64,000 nt of DNA from Caecitellus pseudoparvulus (lineage: Eukaryota; Bigyra: Bicosoecida), in contig CBFFRQ010000068.1 in assembly GCA_965644315.1 (NCBI GenBank), positions 372,001-436,000 on the forward strand, in the 5' to 3' direction. Positions 21,709 to 31,444 of this stretch are shown piece by piece. The position numbers and the translations under genes were made by a program. The first letter of the stretch is position 1. Every line of letters starts with the position of its first letter. The notes beneath the pieces are model-generated. The model made no database searches and had not been told where the DNA came from. It saw nothing but the letters and a program-made list of their open reading frames with translations.

Positions 21709-22385
21709 ATGGCCAGGAGCACAATTTCCGTGCACAGCCCACGGGCCTTCGCCTTGGCGGGCGTGCTGGTCTTGCTGTGCGCCGTGCAGGCTGGTGAGAT
21801 TGGCTGCGTTTCGCGTGCAGGTCACTTCGCCTTGCATGAAACGCCCAGCCCAACCTTGTCGCAGGCATGGCCCGGGAGCTACAACGGCGCATTGTCCCAG
21901 ACTTGAAACGCGCCATTCTCTCCCGGGGGCGTGGATATGACCTGACCTCTGCGCGCACACACGGCAGCGCAGGCCTGGCGCCGGACCTGCTGGCACAAGA
22001 CATCAGCCGCAGCGCAAGCATCATCAACGATGCATTGGTCATGTGCTCCCCCTCGTACACGTCTCCACGGCAGGGCGTGTACAACCCTGCCTTTGTGCGG
22101 CGCGCTCTGGAGACGATGCGCCCTGAGTTGCTGCGCCTGCGTGAAGCTGCGCTGCACTCGCAAAACCGCGCAACAGCCGAGGCAGCCCGGCAAGCACTGG
22201 AGGGTGCCAGCACCCGCATCAAGCAGGAGTGCAACTGCGACGCAGACTGCCGCCACGACTTGACCCTGACACACCACCCCACCACGGACTTTGACGTGGT
22301 GGTGGAGGTGCTCACGCCTTCTGGCCGCCTGGTGCCAGTGAGAGTGCACGAGCGCCACCCTGGCACACACGCCTACCCATCTTGA
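21709..22385 (+). CDS. Small secreted protein of unknown family
   Basis: Two exons. Exon 1 (21709-21793) codes a signal peptide whose hydrophobic core is ALAGVLVLLCAVQA. A GTGAG intron (21794-21864, 71 nt) joins in phase 1 to exon 2 (21865-22385). The mature part, about 170 residues, starts near MARELQRRIVPDLKRAI, is helical in the middle and carries one Cys cluster (ECNCDADCRHD) before a Val-rich C-terminus (DFDVVVEVLTPSGRLVPV). Total 201 residues. The stop lies inside the 3' end of the convergent KDM8-like gene, so the two reading frames overlap by 13 bp. I recognise no family; secretion is inferred from the signal peptide only. Confidence 0.72.
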
Positions 22386-23353
22386 GGAGGGGGGGTGTCC
22401 ATCCTCCCCCCTCTTGCTTTCGCGCCGGGCGTGGAGTCCCACCAGAAGTTCACGCTGGCGGCAAAGGCACACTCCTCGCTCGCCTGCACCACATGCCACC
22501 AGCCCTTGGGCATGAACAGGGCGTCTCCGGGGGCCAGGTTGCAGGCTTGAGGGGAGGTGGTGGCCAGGCTGGGCCAGCGGCGGACAGCGTCGGGGGGGCG
22601 GGGGTCCAGGATGCGGCTGGTGTTGGCGGTGCGGAAGTCGTCGCAGGGCAGCAGCGCCTCCCCGTCCCCCGGCGGGAACAGCCACACGGCCTTGGTGCCA
22701 TGCACCTGGCACAGCAGGTTGTGGTACGGGTCGCGGTGCAGGGGGGACAGCTGCCCCGGCGGGCCGATCCAGGCGTTGACGATGCCGCCGTCGCCCTCTG
22801 CCGCGCACCTCTGCCGGTGGGGCAGGTCCGCGATATCCCGCCGCAAGTGGGGGAACGTCTCGAACAGGGCGTGCTGCGCGAGGTACATGTTGCCCAGCTC
22901 CGCCCGGGACTGTGGCAGCAGCATCAGGTACGCGCAGAAGAACTGGAAGTCACGCTGGGAGGCGGCGGGGAAGAGGGGTGGGGGTGTAGTGCAGATGGAA
23001 CGTGCGGAGCATGGGCCCACCCCGTACCTGTTGCACTGTCATGCCCTGTGCCATGTAGTGCTGCCCCACCTCCACTGGCACGATGCCGGGGCCAGCGCGA
23101 GCCTGCAGCTGCTCCAGGTCAGCCCACGCTTGCAGGGCAGGCCAATGCTTGACAGCCCCTGGGGCGGGAGGGGGGGCGGGTGAAATGCACGGGGGTACAT
23201 GGCTGCACCGGCTGTGGCGCCGGGCGCACCTGACAGGACCACGGGAGTTTGAGGCTGAAAGTGCTGAGAAAAGAAATCGTCCGCCTGCCCTCCAGAAAGC
23301 GTGCGGGGTGCACGATACAAGACCTGTGCGAGCCAGCTACTATGCACATACAC
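22373..23353 (-). CDS. KDM8: JmjC-domain hydroxylase, JMJD5/KDM8-like
   Basis: Predicted Fe(II)/2-oxoglutarate-dependent oxygenase; animal JMJD5 is an arginyl hydroxylase (family knowledge). Three exons: 23230-23353, 23028-23158 and 22373-22954, joined over introns of 71 and 73 nt. The joins give continuous JMJD5-like text: PVVLSG-AVKHWPALQAW, then VPVEVGQHYMAQGM, YLAQHALFETFPHLRRDI and NAWIGPPGQLSPLHRDP. Iron ligands are visible as H158-x-D160 and H239 (GWWHVV), and the FWWDS end is typical. The product is 278 residues, shorter than human JMJD5 because the N-terminal helical part is mostly missing; an unseen upstream exon is possible but only 220 bp separate the start from the next gene. It is convergent with the small secreted-protein gene, with a 13-bp overlap. 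Confidence 0.9.
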
Positions 23354-23573
23354 TCACAGATAGATCATATTTCACGGGCGTGTCGCGTGGCTGCAGGGTG
23401 CTGGCGAAGCGATTGGGCGGGGTGGCAAGTTCCGCAACTCGGCAGGGATGGCCCCTTGCCCACGCCGTCGTAGCGCGCCTGCGCAGCGACTGCAGCGCGA
23501 AAGATTGCATTGAGTATGGTACACATAAATATGAGATGCAGTCGACCGGCCCTGGCATCAGTCTTCGAGGCAA

Positions 23574-26500
23574 TCACGAATTGAGCGAGCGGGCGCTGTC
23601 GCGTTGGGCTGGCCCAGACACCTTGCGCGCACTCCTGGCCTGCACGGGGCGGAGGGAGGACGGCACCTTGGAGCTGCGGCGCTCCGCCTTGACGACGCCG
23701 TACAGGCTGCGCGCAGTGGGCGTGAGGTGCAGGCCAGGCTGCACTGGGTTGCGGGCGAGGTGGGGCAGGGCGCTTGGGCGGCGAGTGGGCCCACCCGGCT
23801 GCGCGCCACCTGCGCGCTTGGCGGCACCTCGGTGGCGCACCGTCACGTCCCTGCGCATGATGAGCCAGAACATGACGCCTAGCATGAACAGCAGCGCCAG
23901 GCTACCGGCGAACACCGTGAGGGCCAGCGCATCGCGAGCCTGGGGGGAGGGCGCCCCGGGCACCCCCTCCTGCACTGCCCAGGAGATGTAGTTCAGGACG
24001 GCGGCGGCGGCGGCGAGGAGGAGGGAGGCGGGTTTGACGGCGTTCTTGTACGCTTCGTAGGGCAGGTAGGGCTGCGTGGCCAGGAGGCAGGCTGCCTGGG
24101 CCAGGAGCAGGGCGAGCGTGAGTGCCAGGCGCCAGGCGGCATCCCCCGTGTTCGTGGGTCGATCCCAGAACACCAACATGACGGCCAGCCCGGCCATGAC
24201 TGCCCACTCCAGGTGCCTGAAGAAGTACCGGGTGGGGCGGAAGTCAGTGGCGGTGAAGGGAGTCAGGCTGTGTAGCTGGGCCAAGAGAGGGTGTCGGTCC
24301 ACGTGATTGTACAGGGCAGCGTGAGCTGGGGTGGGGGCAGCAGCGCAGCACGCTCTGGAGCAGCGCGACTGGGAGGGGGTGCGGAGGGGGGTGTCGGGGG
24401 GGCTGTCTGGGGGGGTTGGCGTCCCCCCCGGCAGCCAGGCCATGGGGCCAAGCAGGAACACAGTGCAGGTGCGCCGAGAACGACAGGGGTGGGCCCATGC
24501 GAGGCAGGACGAGGGAGTGGTGGGCCCACCCCCCCGCCCCTCCGCCGCCCCCACTGCCTGGCGCAGAGCCGTGAACCGGACCCCGTCCGCCTTGCTCAGG
24601 ACATGGGCGGCGCGGCGGCGGACCCAGAGGAAGGTGTGCAAGGGGTACCCCACCACCACCACCACCAGGCCCACAGCCGCAAGGATGGCGGCTGGCAAGT
24701 GTGGTCCTTCAAAGCAGACGAAGGAGGGGTTGGGCACCCACCGGGAGGGGGGTGAGGGGGGGGGTGCATCACCCCCCTCCTCACCCGCCCCAGCATCCCC
24801 CCCCTCGTACCAAGATGCAAACGCCCGCGCCGCAGAGGAGTCCAGCGCCTGCCCTGCCATGGAGTCGGAGCAGTGCAGCAGGGTAAGTGCGGAGTTGGCA
24901 GTCATGATGTACAGCACAGACAGTGCTGTGAACAAGCCCCGGCGCAGCCAGGGCTTGCCCAGCGCCCACGCCATGCGCAGGCAGTGTGCGTGGAAGCCAC
25001 ACCAGCGGGGGCAGCCGGGGGAGGGAGTGGGGGCAGGCGGCGGTGTGGGCCCACCCCCCGCACGGGACAGCATGGGGTTGGTATGCACCAGCTCTGGCAC
25101 GGCGACGTTGGGCTTGGCAAGGGGGGGTGGACCCCCCCTCCCACACAGCCCCTCTCCAACCCTGTGGCACAGGGGGGGGCAGGCAGGGTGGCACCGTCGG
25201 GGGGTGGGCCCATCCCCCGTCCCTCGCGGGGTCCGCCCTGGACACGCTGGCAGCAGTGCCGACGCCAGCACCAGCACCAGCGCCGACGCCAGCACCAGTG
25301 TCTCGTTCAGGAAGGGTGTGTCTGAGAAGCAGGCGGGGGGGATGGCGCCGCTGGTGTCCAGCTGCAGCACACTGAGGGCAGTGTACATGGTGCGCAGGTA
25401 CGGCGGCAGGCCGGGGCTGGCGGCTTTGCCCACCTGCACTACGGACTGCAACATGATGACCACCCACAGCACGAACACCCAGGCACGCCGAACACCCTCC
25501 GCCAGGGAGATGGGCTTCTCCCCTGCAGCCCTGGCTCGCCACAGGGCGAAGGCCACGAGGCCCGCGACGAGGCCGAACACACCCAGAACACACCCAAGCA
25601 CGATGGCAAGCGGCACGAGCAGCGCAGATGCACGATCTCCACTCGATCCCTGGTCGGCACAGGCAACACAGGCACCGTCCAGAGCTGGGTAGAAGCCCCG
25701 GGCACAAGCACCACATGCAGGGACGGTGGGATCATACCCCTCCCCGCACTGCGCTGATGCGGTGGTGATGTTCCAACCCTGGCAGCGGTCTGTCGCTGGG
25801 GCCGCACAACGCACCACTCCAGCCGGACTGGCCTCCCCGTCCGCCCAGTAGCCAGGCAGAGGCCACCGGCGATATCCCCCCGGGCACACGGCACCTTCAC
25901 CGCACGGCTCACAGTCATCCGCCGCGCCGAAAGCGCAGGTGGCAGCGGTGGGGGCGCGCTGACACAGGGGGGATGCCGGGTCTGGGTACCCGCTGCACGC
26001 CTGGGATACATGGGGTCCACGTGCGTATGCGCTGAAGGGGGGCCCGGGCACATCCCAGAAGGAGGAGGGGGGGAGGGAGGGGGAGTCGGACCCCCCCCCC
26101 ACCTGCGCACCCACCACTGTGCCCAGCACTGCCAGCCCGGCAGCCGGCAGGGAGCGGGCCAGGTCCACCTGGGCAGGTAGAGCGGATGAGGTCATGGTGT
26201 CCTGCCCCCCCCCACACTGCCCCGGACACCGAGTCGCAGAGGACACCGTGTCCCCCTCCCGCCACAGGACAGCCCCATCCGGCCCCGGCCCCGCCACGGC
26301 AGCTTGCGCCAGGGCCCTGTACGCCGCTGAGTCGGACCACATCCAGGCAGCCGCGGTGGGGTCCGCCACCGCCTCTGCCCATGCCGCTGCCACCGAGTCA
26401 GCCCAGGCGGCAGGCAGGAGGAAGGGGTTGGCGATGGACAGGGGGCGATAGGCTGACGCACCTTGGGCGCAGGCACGGCCCCCCTCCCCACACAGGTCGG

Positions 26501-29213
26501 CGAACGGGGGAGCTTGCACCATGACCGCCGTGCCAGTGGTGGCGATGGCCAGCACGGAACACGGAACATCGCCCAGCCACACCTGCACGCCAGGTGCGAA
26601 GGCCGAGGGCGTGTGAGCGTTCTGCAGCGGGCTGGTGGGCCCACCTGCCCGACGTGCCAGCCACGTCAGGGTGGCCGGGTCCCCCGCAGCTGCGCGAGGG
26701 AAGAGGATGAGGGGGGGCCCGCCCCCTGCCAGAACAATGAGGCGCTGACCGCCCCGAACACTCAAGCGCATGGGGGGATCTGTTCCGGGTCGTGGGGACC
26801 GTGCGGTGCTCCACAGGGCAGGTGGGGGCAGGGGGGCGTCACCGTGCACCCCCCCCTCCCCCGTGGACAGCAGGGGCACCTCCTCTCCCCAGCTGGACCT
26901 CCACTCAGTCCGGGTGCTGTTGCCGGGCCCAGGCACGACTTGCGGCTGCAGGACGTCTCCCACCCCTGGCAGCACTGCCGGGACCATGGTCGCGTACAAG
27001 GTGGCAGCGCCGAGGGATGGGCCCACCCTCCCCGCCGCTTGCATCTGCGCCAGGAGTGCCCCAGGCTCAGCGCTCTCCCAGCCGCGGGGAGGGGGGTCTG
27101 CCGTGCGCAGTCGGAAGCCCTCGCACATCACGCGCACATCAACTGCACCCCAGACGGCCAGCGTGACGTCTCCGCCCTCGGGCGTCGACCCCGTGATGGG
27201 CCCATCGCCCCCCACATACCACGCGTGGGGGGCGTTCTCAGGAGCTGGGTGGGCGACGTGCAGTGCGTGGGCAAGGCGCCCCTGCCCCAGCCAGCCCACC
27301 GCCCCTTCCAGCGTCCCTGCCCAGGCAGGCGCCAAGCTGCACACAGCCAGCACTGGCAGGGACGGGTCACTCGACAGTGCCCTGGCGTCCACTTGCATCT
27401 GCACCGTTACACCGTCTGGCGCGTTCACGCGGCTCAGCAGCAGGGCGGAGTGTGTGACGCTTGGGCGGCGCCTGCGCAGCACCCGCAGCGGGGCGCCATG
27501 AGCCGCGGCCAGGGCGGGGTTCGGACCCCCCAGAAAGTCGTCCACCCCCCCTGGCGCCAGGGCCGCAGTCTGCAGCAACTGGCGAGCCAGCACCAGCGGC
27601 CCTGCTGGCGGGATGGCCACGCCTGCATCTGTCAAGACACGCTCAGCATCTTCAGCTGACAATGCATCTGCCATGGCTTGCATCGCAGCAGGGGCCAGGC
27701 GCGTTCCAGGTGCAACCCAGCCTGCTTGAGCGAGGTAGGTCAGCGCAGGTGACGTGGCGTTGATGCCGCCTCCGCGCCCTGGCGGAAACAGCTCTGAAGA
27801 GGGAGGTGGGAGGATCCAGCCCCCCCCCGGTGGCTGCAGAGGGGGGGGGCTTGCGCCGCCTGGCGACAGGCACAGCAAGCACTCTGCGGAGGAGCTCGAT
27901 GGAGTGACAGAGGGTGTGGGGGATGCCGTGTTGGATGGTGAGCTCGTCACACTGGCCGTATTGGAGGGCGTCACGCTGGCCGTATTGGAGGGCGTCACGC
28001 TGGCTGTGTTGGATGGCGTCACACTTGCTGTGTTGGAGGGCGTCACACTCGCTGTGTTGGAGGGCGTCACACTTGCGGTGTTGGAGGGCGTCACACTTGC
28101 GGTGTTGGAGGGTGTGACACTTGCTGTGTTGGAGGGAGTCACACTTGCGGTGTTGGAGGGTGTGACACTTGCTGTGTTGGAGGGAGTGTAAGTGGGTGTG
28201 CCCGTTGGAGTTTGTGTGGGGGTGCGAGTGGGTGTGCGTGTCACAGGAGGTGTGGTGCTGGGCGTCACTGCCGCCGATGGCGAAGGCAGGGCGGTGGGCT
28301 GCACACACACCGCCACCCGCTTGAAGTTGGCAAAGCCAGCAAACCTGCAGTCACACCCCTCTTGGGCATCATTCCACTCGGTGGTGACTCCCCCCTGCGA
28401 ATACCCCAGCCACTTCTCGGTGTTGGTGCAGCCCGTTGTTGTGCCCTGTCGGCATGGTGTTGGGATTCCGTTGTCAGGCTGCCCACTTCCCCAGTTCTCA
28501 TACCGCCCCTCCGTGTTCCCCGGCATGGGCACCGGTGAGTTGTCCTGCACATACTTCCAAACCCCACCGATTCTCCGCGCGCCCAGCCACATGCCAGGCA
28601 GGCCCTGAATGCCCTTGGCTTGCATGTACTGTACGAACGCAGTGTCATCCTCTGCCGATGTGGGCTTTGGCATTTGCCCGCCCCATGCCGCACAGCTCGC
28701 TGATGCCGAGTACCAGCCGACGGGGTTGTCCCCTTTCTTGAAGCACAGGTGTCCCCGCGTTTCCCAACCAAGAGGGCAAGGGGTGCTGATCAGGCGCCGC
28801 CGGACACCTGTCAGGTGCTTCGGAAGCTGGGATGCTACAGCCCCAGCGTGTGGGGTCGGCATGGCGCCAGGCGGGGGCCCTGCTCCAGGCATCTCACTCA
28901 CGCGACGCAACGCAATGCCGCTGGGTGCTGGCGAAGCAGCTGCGTCGCCGGGAAAGTGCCGCTTTGCCGACGCCAGCGCCCCGGTGAGCTGGGCGGGGTG
29001 CGAAATCTTCAAGTCATCCACCTGCTTTATCCACGTGAACCCTGCTGGGCTGCTGCGTCGCCCTGGCACGGCAACACCGTTGAATAGGGCAACGGGATCG
29101 GCTTCCGCAGCTGCCTCATGCGAACTGCACCCGACAGCCGCAGGGCGGGCGGCAAGCGCCACCAGGGCCAGAAACAGCACCGCCCAGGTCCCGAGACCCC
29201 TTGTAAATGTCAT
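23574..29213 (-). CDS. C-type lectin, TPS-stalk, multi-TM receptor-like protein (QPD type)
   Basis: A single 1,879-codon frame. A signal peptide (WAVLFLALVALAARPA) is followed by one C-type lectin domain (residues about 145-305). This carries a QPD sugar-binding motif near residue 244 and a WND calcium motif near 281, the pattern linked in animals to galactose-type sugars. Ten 8-residue TPSNTASV repeats (about 340-420) form a Thr/Ser stalk. A long beta-like ectodomain ends in a Cys-rich module (CPGGYRRWPLPGYW near 1117, then CGEGYDP...CGACARGFYP). About nine hydrophobic segments follow from residue 1190, including VLWVVIMLQSVVQVGKAASP, and a basic C-terminal tail. It shares this whole architecture with the gene at 46517-59552. 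G-run inserts sit in its cytoplasmic loops. It may be a surface receptor or adhesion protein, for example in feeding; ligand and signalling are unknown. Confidence 0.85.
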   Translation of the reverse strand: MTFTRGLGTWAVLFLALVALAARPAAVGCSSHEAAAEADPVALFNGVAVPGRRSSPAGFTWIKQVDDLKISHPAQLTGALASAKRHFPGDAAASPAPSGIALRRVSEMPGAGPPPGAMPTPHAGAVASQLPKHLTGVRRRLISTPCPLGWETRGHLCFKKGDNPVGWYSASASCAAWGGQMPKPTSAEDDTAFVQYMQAKGIQGLPGMWLGARRIGGVWKYVQDNSPVPMPGNTEGRYENWGSGQPDNGIPTPCRQGTTTGCTNTEKWLGYSQGGVTTEWNDAQEGCDCRFAGFANFKRVAVCVQPTALPSPSAAVTPSTTPPVTRTPTRTPTQTPTGTPTYTPSNTASVTPSNTASVTPSNTASVTPSNTASVTPSNTASVTPSNTASVTPSNTASVTPSNTASVTPSNTASVTPSNTASVTSSPSNTASPTPSVTPSSSSAECLLCLSPGGASPPPLQPPGGGWILPPPSSELFPPGRGGGINATSPALTYLAQAGWVAPGTRLAPAAMQAMADALSAEDAERVLTDAGVAIPPAGPLVLARQLLQTAALAPGGVDDFLGGPNPALAAAHGAPLRVLRRRRPSVTHSALLLSRVNAPDGVTVQMQVDARALSSDPSLPVLAVCSLAPAWAGTLEGAVGWLGQGRLAHALHVAHPAPENAPHAWYVGGDGPITGSTPEGGDVTLAVWGAVDVRVMCEGFRLRTADPPPRGWESAEPGALLAQMQAAGRVGPSLGAATLYATMVPAVLPGVGDVLQPQVVPGPGNSTRTEWRSSWGEEVPLLSTGEGGVHGDAPLPPPALWSTARSPRPGTDPPMRLSVRGGQRLIVLAGGGPPLILFPRAAAGDPATLTWLARRAGGPTSPLQNAHTPSAFAPGVQVWLGDVPCSVLAIATTGTAVMVQAPPFADLCGEGGRACAQGASAYRPLSIANPFLLPAAWADSVAAAWAEAVADPTAAAWMWSDSAAYRALAQAAVAGPGPDGAVLWREGDTVSSATRCPGQCGGGQDTMTSSALPAQVDLARSLPAAGLAVLGTVVGAQVGGGSDSPSLPPSSFWDVPGPPFSAYARGPHVSQACSGYPDPASPLCQRAPTAATCAFGAADDCEPCGEGAVCPGGYRRWPLPGYWADGEASPAGVVRCAAPATDRCQGWNITTASAQCGEGYDPTVPACGACARGFYPALDGACVACADQGSSGDRASALLVPLAIVLGCVLGVFGLVAGLVAFALWRARAAGEKPISLAEGVRRAWVFVLWVVIMLQSVVQVGKAASPGLPPYLRTMYTALSVLQLDTSGAIPPACFSDTPFLNETLVLASALVLVLASALLPACPGRTPRGTGDGPTPRRCHPACPPLCHRVGEGLCGRGGPPPLAKPNVAVPELVHTNPMLSRAGGGPTPPPAPTPSPGCPRWCGFHAHCLRMAWALGKPWLRRGLFTALSVLYIMTANSALTLLHCSDSMAGQALDSSAARAFASWYEGGDAGAGEEGGDAPPPSPPSRWVPNPSFVCFEGPHLPAAILAAVGLVVVVVGYPLHTFLWVRRRAAHVLSKADGVRFTALRQAVGAAEGRGGGPTTPSSCLAWAHPCRSRRTCTVFLLGPMAWLPGGTPTPPDSPPDTPLRTPSQSRCSRACCAAAPTPAHAALYNHVDRHPLLAQLHSLTPFTATDFRPTRYFFRHLEWAVMAGLAVMLVFWDRPTNTGDAAWRLALTLALLLAQAACLLATQPYLPYEAYKNAVKPASLLLAAAAAVLNYISWAVQEGVPGAPSPQARDALALTVFAGSLALLFMLGVMFWLIMRRDVTVRHRGAAKRAGGAQPGGPTRRPSALPHLARNPVQPGLHLTPTARSLYGVVKAERRSSKVPSSLRPVQARSARKVSGPAQRDSARSLNS
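27952..28191 (-). repeat. 24-bp minisatellite, 10 units, coding TPSNTASV
   Basis: Ten tandem 24-bp units in perfect register: the TTGGA core recurs every 24 bp from 27961 to 28177 on the + strand. Units differ at a few positions (TTGGAGGG or TTGGATGG; GTATT or GTGTT), all keeping the frame. They encode TPSNTASV ten times in the stalk of the lectin receptor, a likely O-glycosylated rigid spacer. A related array lies at 52578-52721 in the paralogue. Confidence 0.97.
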
Positions 29214-29664
29214 GGCATGTGGGCCGCACTTCCAGCATAAGATCCGTCGCGGCGCCGGAGTGATTGGCGTGCTCCGTGTGTGTTGATGCTTGCTGCAAGA
29301 ATGCCGCCGCGCCGTGCCGGAAATGGAAGCAGCTGGTGCCGAAAGAGGAATGGCACGGACGCAAACCGAAGATAAAGGAGCGAAGGTTCCGTTTGCACGT
29401 CGATTTTCCTGCTATCCGTGGTTTGTGTGCTGCATCGACTGCCGTGCTTGCGATCCAGCAGCACGCATGACTTCGTTCCCCCTCATGCCGCCCCACAGTC
29501 ATACAAAGAGGGCATGGCACAATCTTTCACACCACCGACGCGCCAGGCACCTCACCTTAGGCTGGCGCTGCCATCGCCGTTCTCTTGCCCCTGTGCCGCT
29601 GCAGGTGCTGTCCCTGTCTCAGGCAGTGCGGAAATCGCAGGCGGTCACCCGCAACCCCTCCGCC
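29214..29664. promoter_or_regulatory. Divergent promoter region, lectin receptor / SmD3
   Basis: A 450-bp gap between the starts of two divergent genes must hold both promoters and 5' UTRs. It is visibly more A-rich than the flanking coding sequence around 29330-29420. Short ORFs here (for example one starting at 29264) have no recognisable product. No TATA box, tRNA or repeat is apparent. Confidence 0.45.
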
Positions 29665-30634
29665 ATGGCCATCATCGGCGGCAATGCCGTGGGCATTCCC
29701 ATCGTGCTGTTGCACGAAGGTAGGCTGGCAGTGCCGTGCCCCCTTCTTGCGCACCCGGTGCATGTGCTGCACTCATGCCTTGCGCAGGAGAAGGCCTCAT
29801 CGTGACCGTGGACACCAAGACTGGCACGACGTACAGAGGCTACTGCGTGGAGACAGAGGACAACATGAATGTGAAGCTGCGCAACGTGCTGGCGACGGGG
29901 CCCACCGGCGAGGAGCGCCCCCTGGACCACGTCTTCATCAGGGGCAGCCAGGTGAACTTCGTCATCTTCCCTGACATCCTCAAGCACTCGCCCATGTTTG
30001 AGCGTGTGCTGCAGCGGAAACAGGGCCGGGTCGTGGAGCGGGGCTTGGGCAGGGCTCGCTCCGCAGCCATCGCGTCGAAAGGTACGTGCAACAGAGCAAG
30101 TGTGCATTGCAGGCGCTTTTACCGGCCCAAGCTGGCCGGGGTGGCCGTGCTGTGCCCGCCGAGGCAGCCTCTGCAGCCACCGCAGCAGCAAGCAAATACC
30201 GCACGCTCACGCCGGCCCTCCACCCTCCTCCACGCACAGCTGCTCGCCGAGACCAAGGCAGCTTCGGAGGTGGCCCTCCTCGAGGTGCCATGCCTTCGTT
30301 CACACCCATGTACAACGCTGGGGGGGCTGGGCGGGGGCCTGCCCCGCCTCGGCCCGTCTATGGCTCCGCTGCCAGTGCTGCACCCCGAGCATCTGCGCCG
30401 CCTCCCTCGTACGGCGCGGGGGCCCCTGCAAGAGCGAGCGGCGGCAGCGCCCCCCCTCCCACGTATGCCCCTGCTGGCAGTGCCGCCCCTCGGCCGGTGC
30501 CATCAGGTGCCCCTCACATGGGGGGCCCGCCCGTGTCCAGCGGCATGGCTGGTGTGGCGCGACCGACGGGGGCAGCGCCTGTGGCTGGGCGCGGGCGTGG
30601 ACGTGGCGCCACTGTGCCGCACTGGGCCAAGTAG
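29665..30634 (+). CDS. SNRPD3: Spliceosomal core protein SmD3 with long PGA-rich tail
   Basis: Member of the heptameric Sm ring on U1, U2, U4 and U5 snRNAs (family knowledge). Three exons: 29665-29719, 29788-30081 and 30240-30634, with introns of 68 and 158 nt; phases match at both joins. The Sm1 motif is IPIVLLHEGEGLIVTVDTKTG with YRG and EDNMNVKL. The Sm2 motif is DHVFIRGSQVNFVIFPDIL. The core ends at IASK-AARRD. Human SmD3 ends soon after an RG-rich tail (126 residues), but here the tail runs another 130 residues rich in Gly, Pro, Ala, Ser and Tyr (GAGAPARASGGSAPPPTY), ending in AGRGRGRGATVPHWAK. The RG box is kept only at the extreme C-terminus. The chosen start, MAIIGGNAVG, is a few residues longer than in animals. 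Confidence 0.95.
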
Positions 30635-30771
30635 CAGTGTTGCGCGCAGGGGCAGGCGTGAATGCAGACTGAATTGAGAACAGCCGGCACTCCAAAGAGG
30701 CTGCAGCCGCCGGCGGCGGAGTGGACGCGCCACCCGTGGCGAGCCACTGTGTGTGAGTCGAGCAGGGCACT

Positions 30772-31444
30772 TTACGCCACCAGGGTGGAGGCGGTGGCAG
30801 AGTCGTACTTCCAGTTGGGGGGCAGCTGGCGCGTGCGCTTGTAGTAGCGGGCGAAGCGGTGGATACGGGACTCGATGAGAATCAGGCGGAACTTGGAGTC
30901 CTTGTCCTTGGTGTTGCGCTCCAGGTGCTTGCGGACGTTGACGGCCTTCTTGATCAGGCAGTACAGGTCCTCGGGGATCTCAGGGGCGAGGCCTGCGGTC
31001 GTGTGGGAAGGGGGCAGCGTGCACAGCAGCTTGGCGGAGGTGCGGACTTTGAAGCCTGCTCTGCGAAGGTCAGCCAGCGGCACACGGCGCAAGCCACGCA
31101 CCGCTCTTCTTCAGCACACGCAGGATCTTGTTGCCGGTGACAGCCTTGACCTGGCCGATTCCGTGGGAGTCGCGCAGGACGACGCCGATCTGGGAGGGGG
31201 TCAGGCCCTTGCGTGCCAGCTTGCACACGTTCTTCTCCACATCCTCGGCATCAATTCGCAGCCAAGCAGGGGGGGTGCGGGAGTAAGGCAGCGCGCTGCT
31301 GGCGATACCCTTTCCGTTGGTGTGCATGCGGCTGCGTGGTGCGTGGGGGGCGTGGGTGCATGCCGGGAGGGGGTGGCTTGGCGGTCAATTTCCGCTGCAC
31401 GTGGGGAGCAGCAGGCGCTTTCGCGCGACAACCACTCACCCCAT
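30772..31444 (-). CDS. RPS13: 40S ribosomal protein S13 (uS15)
   Basis: Small-subunit ribosomal protein. Three coding exons: 31440-31444 (ATGGG only), 31102-31331 and 30772-30992. Splicing the 5-nt exon over a GTGAGT...ACGCAG intron (31332-31439) regenerates the universal MGRMH start; without it the protein would begin at the internal Met. The second intron (30993-31101, GTGCGT donor) joins KKSG to [10 protein letters not shown]. The full product is 151 residues, the same length as human RPS13, with [44 protein letters not shown] and the [17 protein letters not shown] end all present. The gene is convergent with SmD3 (137 bp apart). Confidence 0.98.

Noticed and set aside
27952-28191. Tandem repeats as a possible CRISPR array
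   Set aside because: Units are directly abutting with no unique spacers and stay in frame as TPSNTASV; this is a coding minisatellite in a eukaryote.
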